Source: Antedon mediterranea (Eukaryota > Echinodermata > Crinoidea > Comatulida > Antedonidae). From it: a stretch of DNA of 64,000 nt. A model generated the notes under the pieces. The model saw nothing but the letters and a program-made list of their open reading frames with translations. It ran no database searches and was not told the origin of the DNA. Location of the stretch: contig NC_092677.1 in the NCBI RefSeq assembly GCF_964355755.1, forward strand, positions 3,973,001-4,037,000, in the 5' to 3' direction. This document shows, in pieces, positions 48,358-62,114 of this stretch (position 1 is its first letter; each line of letters opens with the position of its first letter). The position numbers were made by a program, and so were the translations under genes.

Positions 48358-51230
48358 TTAACGAAATTGTGGGTACTGAGCCCAGTTTCCTTGTATAAAC
48401 ACTTGTGGTTGAGCTTGCTGCGTCTGTTGGCCGTTTTGTTGAGGTTGTCCCTGAGCAACCTGTTGCTGTTGAGCTGGCTGCGTCTGCACTTGTATTAGCT
48501 GCTGAGGTACTGGACTCATTGACTGTGTCACGGTGTGAAGCTGCGTTAACTGAGGCGTCCCGGTCTGATCACCCGATGCCTGCTGAAATTGTGTCACATT
48601 CTGCCGAACTTGCGATAAGTCTACTGTAGTGGTTGACGTGCCTGGCTGAGCACTGACCAGCTGAGTGGCTGCTGCGGCTGCCACTGCCATCGAACTGGTC
48701 TGGATCTGTGTCACAGGAATCGGTGTGACCGTGATAGTACCGGAAGACAAGTTCTGTGAGATAGGAATCTGCATTCCACTGACGCTGGCTATATTTGGCA
48801 CTGTTCCAGCTGCCTGCGAGACTGGCATTTGAATCTGTGAAACTGGTATTTGAGCGTGCAGAGTCTGAAGGATTGGTGGTTGACCTTGTTGGTGTATAAT
48901 CCTTTGAATCTGCTGAACAGGTTGATATTCAGATCCACCTTGCTGCTGGCGCATCTCGTTGATGGACTGCGACAGCTCCGTCATAGCCTGTGTTAGCAAG
49001 TCTGTAGCTTGTACAGGCTCTGTTTGAATAACCTGCGCCTGTTGATGACCACTTGGCGTCTCAATATACCGAATTTGAATAGTCTGAGGCGCTTGCAACT
49101 GATCCTGACCAACCACATGTTGTATTTCAACCTCTCCACCATGTTCTGGTTGAGCCTCAACTGTGATTGTTGCAGGATGTCCTGTAGCAGCAGCAGCTAG
49201 AGCAACAGCAGCGGCAGCATCTCCAGATGGGAACACCACTTGTTCACCGCCGATAACAACTTGTTGAACACCATGTTGAATGCTGTCATGCACAATGACA
49301 TGATTCATGTCAGAATTCATTTGTTCCTGCATCAAAGAAATTTGATTAACTGTAGCACCTCGCTTAACCAGAGTAGAAGCCTGCGGATTTGATTCCATAT
49401 GCTTCTTCCGTACATGATCCATCATCTTAGCTTTTGTACTATACTGACGTGGACAATGAGCACATGCAAAGTAATGTGTAGTTGTTGTGCCAGCAGGAGC
49501 TGTATGAGGATCACCCATTGGGCTGTTAGGATCTCCTTTGGTGACTCTCAGACTTGGAGGTAACTGCGCTCCTGGATGATTTTTTAGAATGTGTATTTTT
49601 CTCTTACTACTGCTTTTATACACTTTCTCACAATAAGCGCAGAAATAATTACGATTTGGCTTTACAATCGGAAGATTTAATTCGGGAATAGAGTCAATTA
49701 CCACGTCAGGGTGTGTTTTTGCAAGGTGGTTTACCAGCATGCCTCGTCGCTTGAAGCCAACTCGGCAAATTCTACATTTAAAGGTGAAACGGTCTATATC
49801 ACTTGGTGGGATCTGTGGCTTGAAAGGTACCTTCCTAGGCTTGTTAGCCTGTAACGCGATCTCTGCCTCCCTTTGAGGATTGTGCATCCGTTGCATATGC
49901 TCTTTTAACTTGTCTTTACGTTTGAATTGTTTTCCACAATTGGCGCATAGGAAGTCCTTTTTGTCCGAATGTCGTAAAAGATGAAGCCGAAGCTTATCAG
50001 GTCTTGGAAACACTTTTTCACAGTGGTCACAAGGGAATTCTTTTTGAGAATGAAAGCTACGAATATGTTTCCGTATCTGAGCGTATTCCTTGAATATTTT
50101 TTCACAGTGTGGGCAGTGATAAAGTCCATTTTTACGATGAAGCACAACATGTTGTCGGAGAAGATCACTCTTGTCAAAGGAATCTTCACAAAAGGGACAC
50201 TGTAAGCACCTGTCTTCAGAATGCACTTTCATGTGACAGGCAAGAGCAGATTGACTTTGCACTGACTTCCCACAAACTTCACACTGAATTGAGTTCTCGT
50301 TTTCAATATGCAACTCCATATGTTTTTCGAGTTTCGTTTCATCTTGTAAAAATCTCTTACAGATTTCGCATCTGATGGCATTGCGATACTGCTCTACAAT
50401 GCCAGGTTTATGTTGACCATGTGCACTCGCATGCAGCCATAACGTTTTCTTATCTTCAAATTCTTCATCACAATCTGGACACATCAACTCTGGGCCTGGA
50501 TCATCATCATCATCATTGTTCTCTTTGTCATCATCTTCAGTCTTATCAACTTCCATTGCTTCTTCATCCTTGTTCTTAGCTGCGCCATCTTCTGTGATAC
50601 CAGCTTCTTTGGCAGCAGTCTCAATTACTTCAGTGATAAATGAAACTGGTTGTAATTCTCCTTCTGGTTTGCTTTCTTTTGCTTCCGGTTCATCGTCTCG
50701 GAGGTCGTGAATGTTACTGTGAAGATCAAGCAAATCGTTGCTTTCAAAACACAAATCACACTGTAAACAAGGCCAGACATCATCCTCATCTTCTTCGTCA
50801 AATCCCCTTCGGCTTCGTCTCTGTCCCTCATTAGATTCCTCCTCATGTTTTCTCATGTGCCGTAGCTTGTTATATGTATGGGAAAATGTTTTCTTGCATA
50901 CGGGACAAGTGAAGTTTTTCTCGCCGGAATGCATTAGCATGTGACGTGTTAAGCTGTACAGCCTAGCAAATTGTTTTCCACATTCTGTACAAGCATATCC
51001 CTCTTGCATTCTTAACTTCAAGCCTTTGGCTCCTTTCAGCTTAGACATTGCCAAGCGACCACGATACCCTTCGGGGTATTTTCTAGGCCGCCCTCTTTTG
51101 CTCTTTTTGCCTCGTTGTGGCTTAGTATGAAGGGCATCATGTGTTGCAAGGTGGCGCTGTAAAAGATCTGATGTTCGGAATTTACGGTTACACTCAAAAC
51201 AAGGCCAGGTCTTATCATTTTCTTCCATTT
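48358..51230 (-). CDS. PRDM10: Zinc-finger and Gln-rich exon of PRDM10
   Basis: A 2873-nt final exon. Fingers by eye: CFEC, CTEC, CPVC, CLQC, CPDC, CEIC, CEVC, CPFC, CPHC, CDHC, CANC, CRIC, CAYC and CAHC with their His pairs. An acidic stretch (DDDKENNDDDDDPG) separates the first four from the rest. The last ~330 residues are Gln/Thr/Val-rich with short alternating motifs (IPVSQIQMPVSQ), typical of an activation region. Confidence 0.92.
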
Positions 51231-54200
51231 CTGAAAAAAATAATGTTCAATTTTCAAATATTTCTTGATTTTATTACTACTGTAATGACACCTGTCTGTG
51301 AAGTGCCATTCAAACAATTATTCCTATATATAACACAACACACAAGATAATCATGCAAGACAAGTTTCATTCAATTGAAGCTCCATAATCCTATGCTACT
51401 ACTGTAGGAACAACTAAATAATTGCAAACAGGTTAACAAGTAAAGAAAATACAGTTACATTACAGCAGTAACTGCAGTAGAATCTTTAATTAAAAATTGT
51501 CATACCTTGTACTTCTTCGGCCGTGGCTTCTAGAACGCTAAGCCCTAGAAATTCTGCGTACACTCTTGTATACCAGACCTTAAGTTCAGTCTTTGGGTCG
51601 ATATTCTTCATTGTGGCAAAGTAGATGTTGCCATCGGCCTGGAACGCTACCAGGTTCTGCTCACTGTATCTCTTAGCTGGTCTAATGAACATCATCCAGT
51701 TACATTCTGCCTCATCCGAACAATCCACATACGACACTGATTGATCTGGTTTCTGGATCTAAATGGAAACATTTTTTTAAAATTAATTGACTAACGAAAG
51801 GCGATGGCAAATGATGATAGTAATGTGATATTCAGGAATATGAAGAATATTAAGATGGTGATGGTAATGGCAATGATAATGATAGTGAAGTGATATTCAG
51901 GAATATGATGGTTAATTATAAAATGCCTGATAATGATATGCAAATGATATATTCACCTTCCACTTTATGGCTGCATTACTTATTTCATCTTCTGCGGTTC
52001 TTACTTTTCCTTCAAGAGGCCCAAACTGAGTTCTTTTAGGAACAGTTTTACGAGCAAACACTCCTACAAAAACAATTCATATATTTATATTCTAATATTT
52101 GGTGTTATTAAAGAAGCAAATGGCATCAAAATAACTTTGATAAAGGTACTGTACCTATTTCTCCATCTTCTACTTTAAATATCTGTAAAATGGCAGGCAG
52201 ACTAGCCCTAGCTCGAGATGTTACAGGCTTATCCGCAATGGTATGAAATATACCTTGCTTTAGAAAGTCTTCCTCGTTAAACTCATTACCTTCTTCTGTT
52301 AAAACAAAATGTAAAAAATAATGAATAATAATGAAGAAAAAAAAATGCAGTGCTGAAATTTTCTTTACAACCAACAAATGGCATATTTCTGTGCCGGATG
52401 ATTATATTTCAAAACCAAACATAGTAGGAATCAAAAGTATATAACACCATGTTTATAGAAAGTAAGTTTTTTTTTTTTTTTTTAACCACTACAGTTCATT
52501 TGGTAAGAGAAAGATATTTCATAATGTCATGAACATGGACTGCACCTGATTTCCAAAAGTCCTAAATATTTTTTTTTAAATAGCTGGCACAAAAGTGAAA
52601 ACAATTAAACGCTGGTTCAAAATGATACCTATTCACAATAAAACATTTTTGTTTTAAATTCAATATTTTACAAAGGGGCATCACAAGGTAAAACCACCCT
52701 AGTGAAAAATAATTCATAGCAAAATTGTTTTGGAATTTGGAGACAATACTGTAATCATTACACACATACCTTCATCATCGACATCCATATCGTTTGGATT
52801 TCCTGGTTTCATTGATCGCCTGCGAGGGCGACTATCAAGTTCCTCTTCGCCTTCCAATTTGTATGGAATAGGCTGAACAATGACCTTGGAACCCTTTTTG
52901 CGTCCACGTTTCTTAGGGGTTACCCCCGACGTGGATGCAGTCATCTCTTCATCCACGGTGCTCTCATGGATCATGCTTGGCACATGTGGTATTATCTCAC
53001 CTTCACGCTCTTGGATGCTGAGCGCTTCATGAAGGAGGAAGAGATCAGAAGGGGGTTCAGCAAGAACGCCCGTGGAATCTGGTATTGTTGTACCTTCAGT
53101 ATTTCTATCTGCAAGTAAAAAAATATTTTCTGCATTAAAACACAATTTTAATACAGTTCTCCAAAACATTCAATAAAATGATTAATACTAATAATAATTA
53201 AAAGTATAAAATTGTTAATTGTTAAATTTGATTCATTTTGTTATCATCAATCAAAATTTATTAATAATATATGCAAAATGTGTGACCTCAAAATGTCTCA
53301 CTGACTTAAAGTAGAAAGCTAGCATTAAATACTCTTTTGAATTATTTTGTGTCGGAACTAACCTTCCATAACTGTGGAAATCTCTTCGACATGGACACAG
53401 ACAACATTAGGTTGTTCGTTATCTACTGGTGGTAGCGACTCAGCCACCGTTGACTCAGGTTCATGATGACTTGACTCTGCCTCCGAAGACAATGCAAAAC
53501 GACTGCTGGTGCTGCCCTAAATCATAAAGCATTAGATAATGCACTCTGTAAAGGAATCTTATGGTTTCCTCTTAATGGGAACATGGTATGGCGTCTCTTT
53601 AGAATTGGCAAACTTCCAAGAAACGTATTTATTAATTCAGTTTGTTTGCATGATAAGATACACAATTTTCAAGTTAACTCCCAGCCTGCTCGGATTTTCT
53701 TTTTTTGTATAATTAGTATTTAACTAAAATATTATATACAGACAAATACCTATTGATTTTTTTTTTAATCAACGTCAAAAAGATTATTAAAATCTATAGT
53801 TATGATGTACAGTACTGGAATATTAAATAGTGCGCTATGAAATCAGTCAAGTACAGTATTTCTGTTTTTGATTTGTTTATACAGTACTAAATATTTAAAC
53901 CCGGAAGAGATAAAACAAGACAAACATGAGAAGCAGAAGCATCATTGATGAAGCGGCTTCCTAGATAGGAAAATTCTGGTTTAGGTAGAAAAAGATTTTT
54001 CTGGTATTACCAATTTAAAGCAACATACATACACACTTAAAATTAAGACCAGACTAAAAGATCTATAAATATTATGTGCATACTACTAATTTAGTAATAA
54101 ATTAGTGTACAGTGTACGATTTATTTCCTTCTAGGCTAGCCTACAATAGTTAAATATTGAATTGTACCTGCTGGCTAGTGCCCTGAGAGCTTGATACACC

Positions 54201-54266
54201 ATCATCCTGTTCACCTCCCTGTGAGGCATGTGGTGGCCACACAGGCTCTCGTCCCTCAGCTTCCAT
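48358..54266 (-). CDS. PRDM10: PRDM10: PR-domain C2H2 zinc-finger transcription regulator
   Basis: Seven coding exons, high to low: 54266-54168, 53516-53363, 53108-52770, 52295-52155, 52063-51957, 51758-51506, 51230-48358. All junctions have AG/GT sites and matching phases; the sum is 3966 nt, 1321 residues. An in-frame TAA just above ATG 54266 supports the start, and a T-rich acceptor ends at 54273. The PR domain spans exons 4-6 with SLPAILQIF, GVFARKTVPKRTQFGPLEG, CNWMMFIRPA, EQNLVAF and TELKVWYTRVYAEF, matching vertebrate PRDM10. The first finger opens with TWPCFECNRKF, again like PRDM10. About 14 C2H2 fingers, AT-hook-like RGRPRKY and a Gln-rich C-terminus follow. PRDM10 is a nuclear DNA-binding regulator; its PR fold lacks classical SET catalytic motifs. 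A noncoding first exon probably ends at 55677. Confidence 0.93.
51506..52295 (-). CDS. PRDM10: PR/SET domain exons of PRDM10
   Basis: Exons 52295-52155 (phase 1 to 1), 52063-51957 (1 to 0) and 51758-51506 (0 to 1) encode the PR domain. The phase-0 intron lies just before IQKPDQSVSY and the phase-1 intron after ATAEEVQ; PRDM15 has introns at the equivalent points. Confidence 0.9.
52770..54266 (-). CDS. PRDM10: N-terminal exons of PRDM10
   Basis: Exon 54266-54168 encodes 33 residues with EPVWPPHASQGGEQDDG; exon 53516-53363 a Ser/Glu-rich stretch ending EEISTVME; exon 53108-52770 an acidic segment followed by PKKRGRKKGSK, an AT-hook-like or nuclear-localisation stretch. These parts are low in conservation, so the model rests on splice phase and open frame. 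Confidence 0.75.
53517..54167. other. Intron 1 (coding) of PRDM10
   Basis: Nothing beyond AT-rich intron sequence is seen. Confidence 0.5.
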
Positions 54267-54273
54267 ATTTTAC

Positions 54274-55676
54274 TTTAAAAAAACACATTTAAATAACATT
54301 AGCTATCATTATTTAACGACATATAAAAAATAGACAAAATAGTTTTAAAGTTTAAAGTGTTTTCCTCGTCAGATAATCAGTCCTATCTGTTGGTTAACTC
54401 CATAAAACACCTGTTCCTGGGAGCAGTCACTACTTCTTATCAGTTAGCCATATGTCATGAATTTATAAGAAAGGAACAATGTGACGGGATTCGGATTGCT
54501 AAATAAATTTGCATAGAAATGATATAAAAAGAATATGTCTACATACATCACATGGATGGTGTAATTTGTTTATTATATAGTAATAAAATATGTATTTTCA
54601 GTTATATGAATTGTTTTTATTTTTTATATAGTTGCCACCTATGAATAATTAAAATGAAACAGTATAACTATTTATTAAAATTAGACTACTGTATATCAAG
54701 TACTCCATGCAACTATACAGATAGATCTATGCTATTAATACACACTATAGCAAGCCAAGGGCAAGGCCTAACTAAGAAAGGCCTAGCTAGCTAGGTATAA
54801 AATGTAGGCAATTATCCTAAAAATAAATCCTGATTTTTAGATTGTACTAATTATATAGTTTTATCCTGTACTGCTAATTCAATCAAACAAAAAGAGCACC
54901 CCCTTAGATTATTGAATTATCCCAAAAAGTGGAACGCTCTTCGTAAACAAAAAATGGACTATCCTGGGGATGGGCCTACTCCATTTCCTTGCCGTGTGTA
55001 CCCACCCGAATGGTTTGACCGAATCGTTCAACGACTAAAATATAAATCTAACGTCTTTATCTTCGCTTATTCGTACTACGTGCATTAAATATTACATATT
55101 TGATTTAGTTGTCTTTATTTATATCTTTAAATGTATCCAGACACAACATATTAGTGAAAGGAAGCGATTTGATGTGTGTAAAACAACAACGATATGACAT
55201 CACAATCTCTGAACTCTTCGCCATTTTCGAACGACGACCTCCCCTATCCAAAATGGTTGTCTTCTTTCTTTTCGCAGACGACAACCAAATATAAAAACAT
55301 TCCGAAAATTCGAACTAATTAATCAACAATCACATTGAATAATTCAGAAGATTTCTAACAAAACAGTAAACAAATATTTTATAGTTAGGATTTACATTTT
55401 AAAACGAATTAATAACAGAAACATCAGTCAAAAATAAGCAAATAAAATACTGACAAATCTGCTACAAAATCGACGAAACCTACTCCGGCTGTTTGGTCTG
55501 GTCGATACGTTGTTCGTGTGCATTTAATTGTAAAAAAACTAGCGAATGTATAAGTACTAAATATACATTAAATAACTACAACACACTCACTAAGGTATAA
55601 TACTAATATGGGCTAATTATAAACTGTAAATTAAAGCAGATTTCAGAAAATAATAAATGCAAATTTGTACACGTAC
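54274..55676. other. 5' intron of PRDM10
   Basis: No coding exon seen. Small open frames here lack any family resemblance. Confidence 0.4.
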
Positions 55677-55745
55677 CTTTCTTCCCTCCCGAAAAGCGTC
55701 GGTTATGCCAAATACAATGTAGCCTACGTAAGGTGGATTTTGATT
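55677..55745 (-). promoter_or_regulatory. Probable PRDM10 5' UTR exon and promoter region
   Basis: On the minus strand the sequence CGGGAGGGAAGAAAG is followed by a strong donor GTACGT at 55676, with no long frame. It lies 1.4 kb above the first coding exon and in a locally less AT-rich area. The transcription start itself cannot be read; the upper limit is a guess. Confidence 0.4.
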
Positions 55746-58308
55746 GGTTACAATCTACCGCATGGAAGCTGTCATTATAGGGAATAAAAACAACACGAAA
55801 AGTGTATGATTCAATATAATATCATTTTTCTTGAGCAAACAAGTTAATACAAAATATTCTTATGGCAATTGTATAGTAATAATAAATAAATATTTGAATT
55901 TGTCTAAAAAATGTATAAAACCGTCCATTTTAGGTGTACAAAAAGTAGCCAATAGGACAAGCCGTTACATCATAATTCGTAGCTGAAATGCTTATGAATA
56001 TGCATTACCGAGATAAATATTTTTCCTGTCTGTACTTCGTCTCCTCTCTCCGATCTCATAAAACTTTATCCGCCTCCTAAAAACGTGGTTGCGCTACTGT
56101 ATATATTATACTGTAAAAAGAAAAGCATGCACATTTTGTGAAAAGCAACCAATGACATTTAGATGTTAAATAATTTAATTCAGTTTTTTTTATAATTTTA
56201 TTCATACATACTGTACGTTTGTGTCTGCAGGGAAGAATTTCTCTTCCCTGGTGTCTGTATTATACTGCCTTGTGGTTAAATATGGTCAAACGACCTGACC
56301 TGTATGCATATTTAACAAGCATTAGAAATAAAGATTTCAAAATTATTTTTCAAGGGGACAATACATCGTTAAGAAATATTTACCTTGAAAATAACTTTTA
56401 ACATAAACAAAATCAAAACAAAATAAATAAATATTTGTTTCTTCTGGTGTACATAGTACATACAAGTGATCATAGACCAACTTAATACAAGTGCGCTGGT
56501 AGATTGAGGCTCCTCAGTGTGAAAACAAATCGATTTGCTAAATCCTTTATTCCTTCGGTATCATCCAGTACCACAGGAAGTCAAGAAGATAATTTTATCT
56601 TGTAATTTTTTAGATGTTTTTATATGAATGGTCTTATGCTATATTTGTTTTTATTGTGTTTTCTCTGTTATTATTACGAGCAATGAATTTCCTTTTTGAG
56701 GATCAATAAAAACGTTATCTTATCTTATCTTATCTTACACAAATAAAACTATTTTTCGTCGAACACTTTCACACATCACATCACTTTTGTAATTTTTAGA
56801 TTTCAATTTTTAAGATTTCAATTTCACTGAAGCCCATATGTTCCAGTTCGAATACAGGTCTGTTTAATTGGAGGTTGACATATAATTATATTGAAGCCTT
56901 TCCACTTTGCAAAAAAAAGTAAAAAAATCGCGCACCCTTAACAAGAATGATAGCTGCGATATTCATTACCATCGCGTGTTTCTGATGAGCTTTTGATTGG
57001 TTGTGCAATTTTCGCTTCAAGAATTTGAAACAATTCTTTAAACAAAACTACTTTCACTCAAGGAAATATAATTCGTCGCAGAGAGGGATTTGGAATTTGG
57101 AAATATGAATGTAATAAGCCGACGATTTTTATTCGCGCGAACAAATTCGCCTTGAGTGTGGACAAGGACAAGTGGCATGCATGTCCCAATTCAAGGCTCA
57201 GTGAGTGGTGACAGGCTCAATAAATACATTAGGGAAATATCTCTGAATTCGGCTACAAGGGAGGGCAGAATATAAATCGTCACAAACAGCATGGAGTGGT
57301 TTAATATCTGCCAGAATACAGTGATAAAGAAACAATACAAACAAATTGTATATTTTAATGTCGACTGACTCTATTTAAATTACTATCATTTTATTTGGTT
57401 CGTACACAGCGTGCTCTTTTACAAATTAACTTTAGTTTATTTATAAAAAAAAATTAATAACAAAATTTACAAAAATTAAACCTTATTACTGTACAATAAA
57501 TTGTTAGGTTAATTTGGTTGCTGTCTTTGTAATTTATTAATGACAAATCAATCTTTAGTTTATAAGAATGAGGGATTTTTTCTTTGTTTGACATATTTAA
57601 TACCGTTTGATATTTGTTGAAATTCCACATTATAGTATAGTTATATTATAGTACAGTATACTATATTTATAGTAGAACTCCTCCATTGGAGGTAGGGTAA
57701 CACTAAACCCCAATACTAGGTGGACATTTATGGATCCTGAATGGGTTCAGTAAAAATAGTTGTTAAAAAATTATTTCTGCAATTGCCATTTAACTGTTTG
57801 ATATCTTGATATTTATAAATTAAAATTACTGTAAAATTAAATATTATTGCAATTATGTTTAATTACATATCAAACTTTGATTAAAAAAAGATTAACGTAC
57901 ATTAAAGTAAAGTATTGTTTCAGGTGTGTCTATGGATAACACATACATATGGCACCAGGAGAAAATGTAAAGTAAATTAATCATCAAATGCATTGTCTTG
58001 TACCATTTCGTAAACTTATTAAACTCCACAGCTTTCCATCAAACACCAACACCATCATACGTATATCGCATCTAACACAGAGCTTTACACTCTCTAGGCT
58101 TAACCAATTTCTCGAAACAGCTAGTAAAGTTGCCCGCCTCTTTCTTTTGATTCATGAATAATTAATGAGGATAAAACATTCAGAGACACGCTGAAATTCT
58201 AAAGGGTTACACTGGGTATGGGATAAATGGAAGGATGTGATATCTGTACATGATGATACATCCTGTACATTGCAAACTGTACTGTACTCTCTTTCATACA
58301 ATATAAGT
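55746..58308. other. Intergenic region between PRDM10 and PRDM15
   Basis: Contains the Rex1-like LINE fragment at 56490-56745 and otherwise AT-rich sequence. The part next to 58308 should hold the PRDM15 3' UTR. No gene seen. Confidence 0.5.
56490..56745 (+). mobile_element. 5'-truncated Rex1-like LINE fragment
   Basis: The sequence from about 56507 (gaggctcctcagtgtgaaaa) to the (TTATC)n end at 56718-56738 is nearly identical to the reverse complement of 31285-31510, the 3' end of the LINE at 31-34 kb. It carries only the last RT codons and 3' UTR. Confidence 0.88.
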
Positions 58309-61300
58309 TTAGATTTGTTCAACAGTTTCATAAGTAACCTGAGCAGTGGCCTGGGTCAGCTCTGCCTCTGAAACCCGTCCAGACAATTCAACAAATTGTT
58401 GCAGCACGCGAACACCTTCCACAACATCTGGTGTCAGATTGGCAGCAGTTCCATCATCTAATTGTAGCACAGTTCCTGTATCACTGACTGCTGTTACTAC
58501 TTCGCCGTCTTCTGCCGATCTTACAACCACCTCTGGCGACTGGATAATATGAACAGTAAATCCTTCTTCACCATGGATGACTGACCCTAAAACAGGACCA
58601 AGACTACCTGCCGGAACTGAAAGCTCCTGAATTATGTTTCCAGTTTCTGGATCAAACTTCGCATGTTGTTCAATTTGCAATATGTTTTCCTCTTTGTTTG
58701 CATCGTTTTGTTCATCCTCATCCTCTATGGTTCCGAGCTTCCTTACCTTACTCGGATCATCAGCGTACATGACTGGCAAGTAGTCGGAAGCGAGAACTTG
58801 TGGATGCTTACGACGCATATGGCGGCGATATGACGCTACAGTCTTTAAAAAAGAACCACAGTGCTCACAATGACATGAATTTTGAAACTCATGATGTTGT
58901 TTAATGTGTTTATTCAAAAAGTACTGACGGGTAAACTTGTGTGTACAAATATGACATTGTAGTTTGGAACCTTCGTCATGAATGAGAGCGTGGCGTTTTA
59001 ACAATGCAGGGTTATTAAACTTTCGCTTGCATATTTCACACTGAAAATTAAATGTGTGGTTGTGAGTAAGTAAATGCTTGTTCAAGTTACCTTTCTGGAT
59101 GAACGCTTTTTCACAGAATGTACACTTAAAGTCACGCTGATTCAGGTGGATTTTTACATGCATATCGTAAGCAATGCGAGATCTGAATTTTTTATTGCAA
59201 TCTTTACATTCTGCCACGGTTTCCTGAGTGTGGGATCGGATGTGTGCCTTCAATGAATCTTTTCGATTAAACATTTTTCCACATGTATCACACATGAACT
59301 CCTGCTGCTTCTCATGCACCATTCTTTTGTGTTTGGCCAGCCTTGCTGGTTCTAGAAACACACGATTGCATTGGTCACAGCAGCAACTGACCATTTGCTT
59401 CTTGATTTCTGCGTCTGTGACAACCATCTGCTGATGTTCTTCAGTATGGATACTGATCTCTTCTTCTGAGGTGAGAACTTTGGGACAAATAGTACATGGC
59501 AGCGCTTCAATGGAATGGAACATTTTCAAATGATTGATGAATGATTTCTGTGTGCTGAACTGACAATGGCATTCAGGACAGATGTTAAGAATGGAATTTT
59601 TTAGATACGGTATTTTCACAACCTGTGTGTTGCCATCAGTGTCATGGACAACCTTATAATGAACTTTCGTGTGTGTTTTAAGTGACGCTTTACATTGAAA
59701 CTTTCGGCCACACATTTCACATTCATGCAACTTTGGTAAATGCTTCTTCTTATGGCGTTTTAGAGCCCACTGGTCATCAAATGTCTCTGTACAATTGTTG
59801 CAATTAAATTTATTTGACATCTTTTCTTTGGCCTCTTTGAATTTTAAAATATCTTCATCTGTACATTCATGGGTTTCCATATTCTCTTTAAACTTAAATG
59901 ATGCACCGCATTCCTCACAAGTCAAGAGTTTTTGCGATTCAAGGTCTACACGGCAGTTATGACGCTGGACACTGTCTTTACGTTTGAAGACACTCTCACA
60001 CTGACCACACTTGTACATGAGATTGCTATGCTTACGCATGTGTTTATTGTACACATTACGTCGCAAGAACGCACTTGGGCAATGCTCACATCTGTACACT
60101 TTTGAAATACCAACATTAATGTTCACTTCTGGATGATCTGTTAAAATATGCTCTGTAAGAGACATTTCATGAAGGAACTTCTTGTCACAAAGTTGACAGG
60201 CATAAGGTTTTTCTTCATGCATGGCCATATGACGGTGAAGGTTTTGCTTAGTTGTACAAACTCGTCCACATAGACTGCATGTGACATCATCAGCGTCTAT
60301 ATCAATATCATTTACCTTCTCTCCTTTTGCCTTGTGATGCGCTAAATGTTCCATATAAAGGTAACGCCTGTTAAACTGCACACCACATAAACTACATTTT
60401 AAGTCGTTCCTAAGTTTGAATTCCGATTCTGTACCCTGCCCACTATGAACTGCCATGTGTCTTCTCAGATTTCCTTTGGAGGCCATTTCCTGATCACAAA
60501 TCTTACATTTGAATAAGTCTTCAATTACCGAGGACTGCTTTGACACAATGATTTTGTGCACGGTACGCATGTGTTCATGAAGACGACGTTGACTTGGGAA
60601 GATCTTGAGGCAAATATCACATGGTAATGTCTTCTGCTCATGTACCTCTTCTACGTGTCTCTTTAATGATGGCTCATGGACAAATATCTTTTCACAATAC
60701 TCGCAAATGAATTGACTTTTCATTGAATGTGTGGCTTCTAAATGCTTCTTTAGACTGTTTTGTGTTCCGAAAACCTTTTCACAGTGATCACACCGAAACA
60801 TCAACAAATGATGAACTTCATGCATGTGTGAAATATACAGACCTGGTTCTTCACATACAGCCTTGCAGAGATCGCAAGTAAAATTGTCAGACTTCTGTTC
60901 ACATTCTTTCTTTTCGTCTTGTGTTGTTAACCTAATATCATGGTCAAGAATAAGGTGGCTTGTAAGAAGAGTTGTTGAAGGAAACTTCTGTGGGCACATA
61001 GTACAACCCATATTTTTTCTTCCATGTTCCTCAAGAAGATGAGCCTGAAGAACAGTTTTCAGAAACCTCTTGTTACAAACTCCACAAGGAATGAGGTCTT
61101 CAGAATGCATTAGCACATGCTTGTTATATGCTTTCATTGATGTTAAGGTCAAATCGCAAGCCTTGCATGGTATACCGTGATGAGACTTCAACATATGTGA
61201 CTCGTAGTCTGCCTTTTTCCAGAATCCTTCACCGCATTCTAGACAACCGTAGATATCAACAGTTTCTAGCTTATCAAGATCATCTTGGTGGCACTTCAAG

Positions 61301-62114
61301 TAATGTTGAACAAGTTGAGTTCGTGAATCAAACTGCTTTTCACACATTTCACATAAATGCTTTTCAGACTGATTCTTTCTGGGTCTTCCTCTACCTCTTT
61401 TTTTAACAGATGTGGCCACCTCGTCCACAGTGTCTTCTTCTTGGAGTTTATCTGCAGCAGCTTTTTTTGGTGATGGTGTTATTACTCTGGTGGATTTTCT
61501 TGTACTTGGTGATGTTGATTGAATTTGGTTCTCTATAGGCTCTGGTAGAGTAGTCTCTAACGTAGCAATCACCTCTGCATTGGTATGAATTTCACTTTGA
61601 ACATGAGTGATTAGCGCAAACTGATCATTAAATACCATTTTACATTCTATACATTGCCAATCAATTCCCTTCCCACCTATTTCATCTACGACAATACTAC
61701 TTGTGCCTTCTTCAGGTGGCTTATCTTTACTTTGAATAGGATCATCACTGTTGACAACTTCTACAGAATTGCTGTAAACATCATTGACTGTGAAAAAACC
61801 ATCTGAACCTTGTTCTAGTTGAGGAATCGTTACAACACATGGCTCTGTTCCATCTGCCTCAGTGTTCCGTTTTACAACAGAATTTTCTTTAATACTAAAT
61901 AATTCTTTAACATTAAATTTTTTCTCAGACTGCCGATGTGATTTTCTAGTTGCAAAAGGAATAACGCGTTGCTTGCGACTTTTACTTGGCGACACAATCT
62001 TTGGTTGAATGGTATCTTCTTTTTTAGTCCTTTTCGCAGGTGATGATTTTACCGAACTTGTTTCTTCAAACTCTTTGCCAATACTCCTCTTTCTTATTTC
62101 TTGTAACTCTTTAC
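58309..62114 (-). CDS. PRDM15: Zinc-finger exon of PRDM15
   Basis: A single 3806-nt exon, open for 1268 codons. About 28 CxxC...HxxxH fingers can be counted from CIECKMVF to CEHCGSFL; a few have unusual final spacing (for example VCTTKQNLHRHMAMH after CSLC). The last ~170 residues lack fingers and are rich in Glu, Val and Gly. No stops or shifts. Confidence 0.92.

Noticed and set aside
55109-56401. Short frames of 60-61 codons between the PRDM genes
   Set aside because: No homology or splice support.
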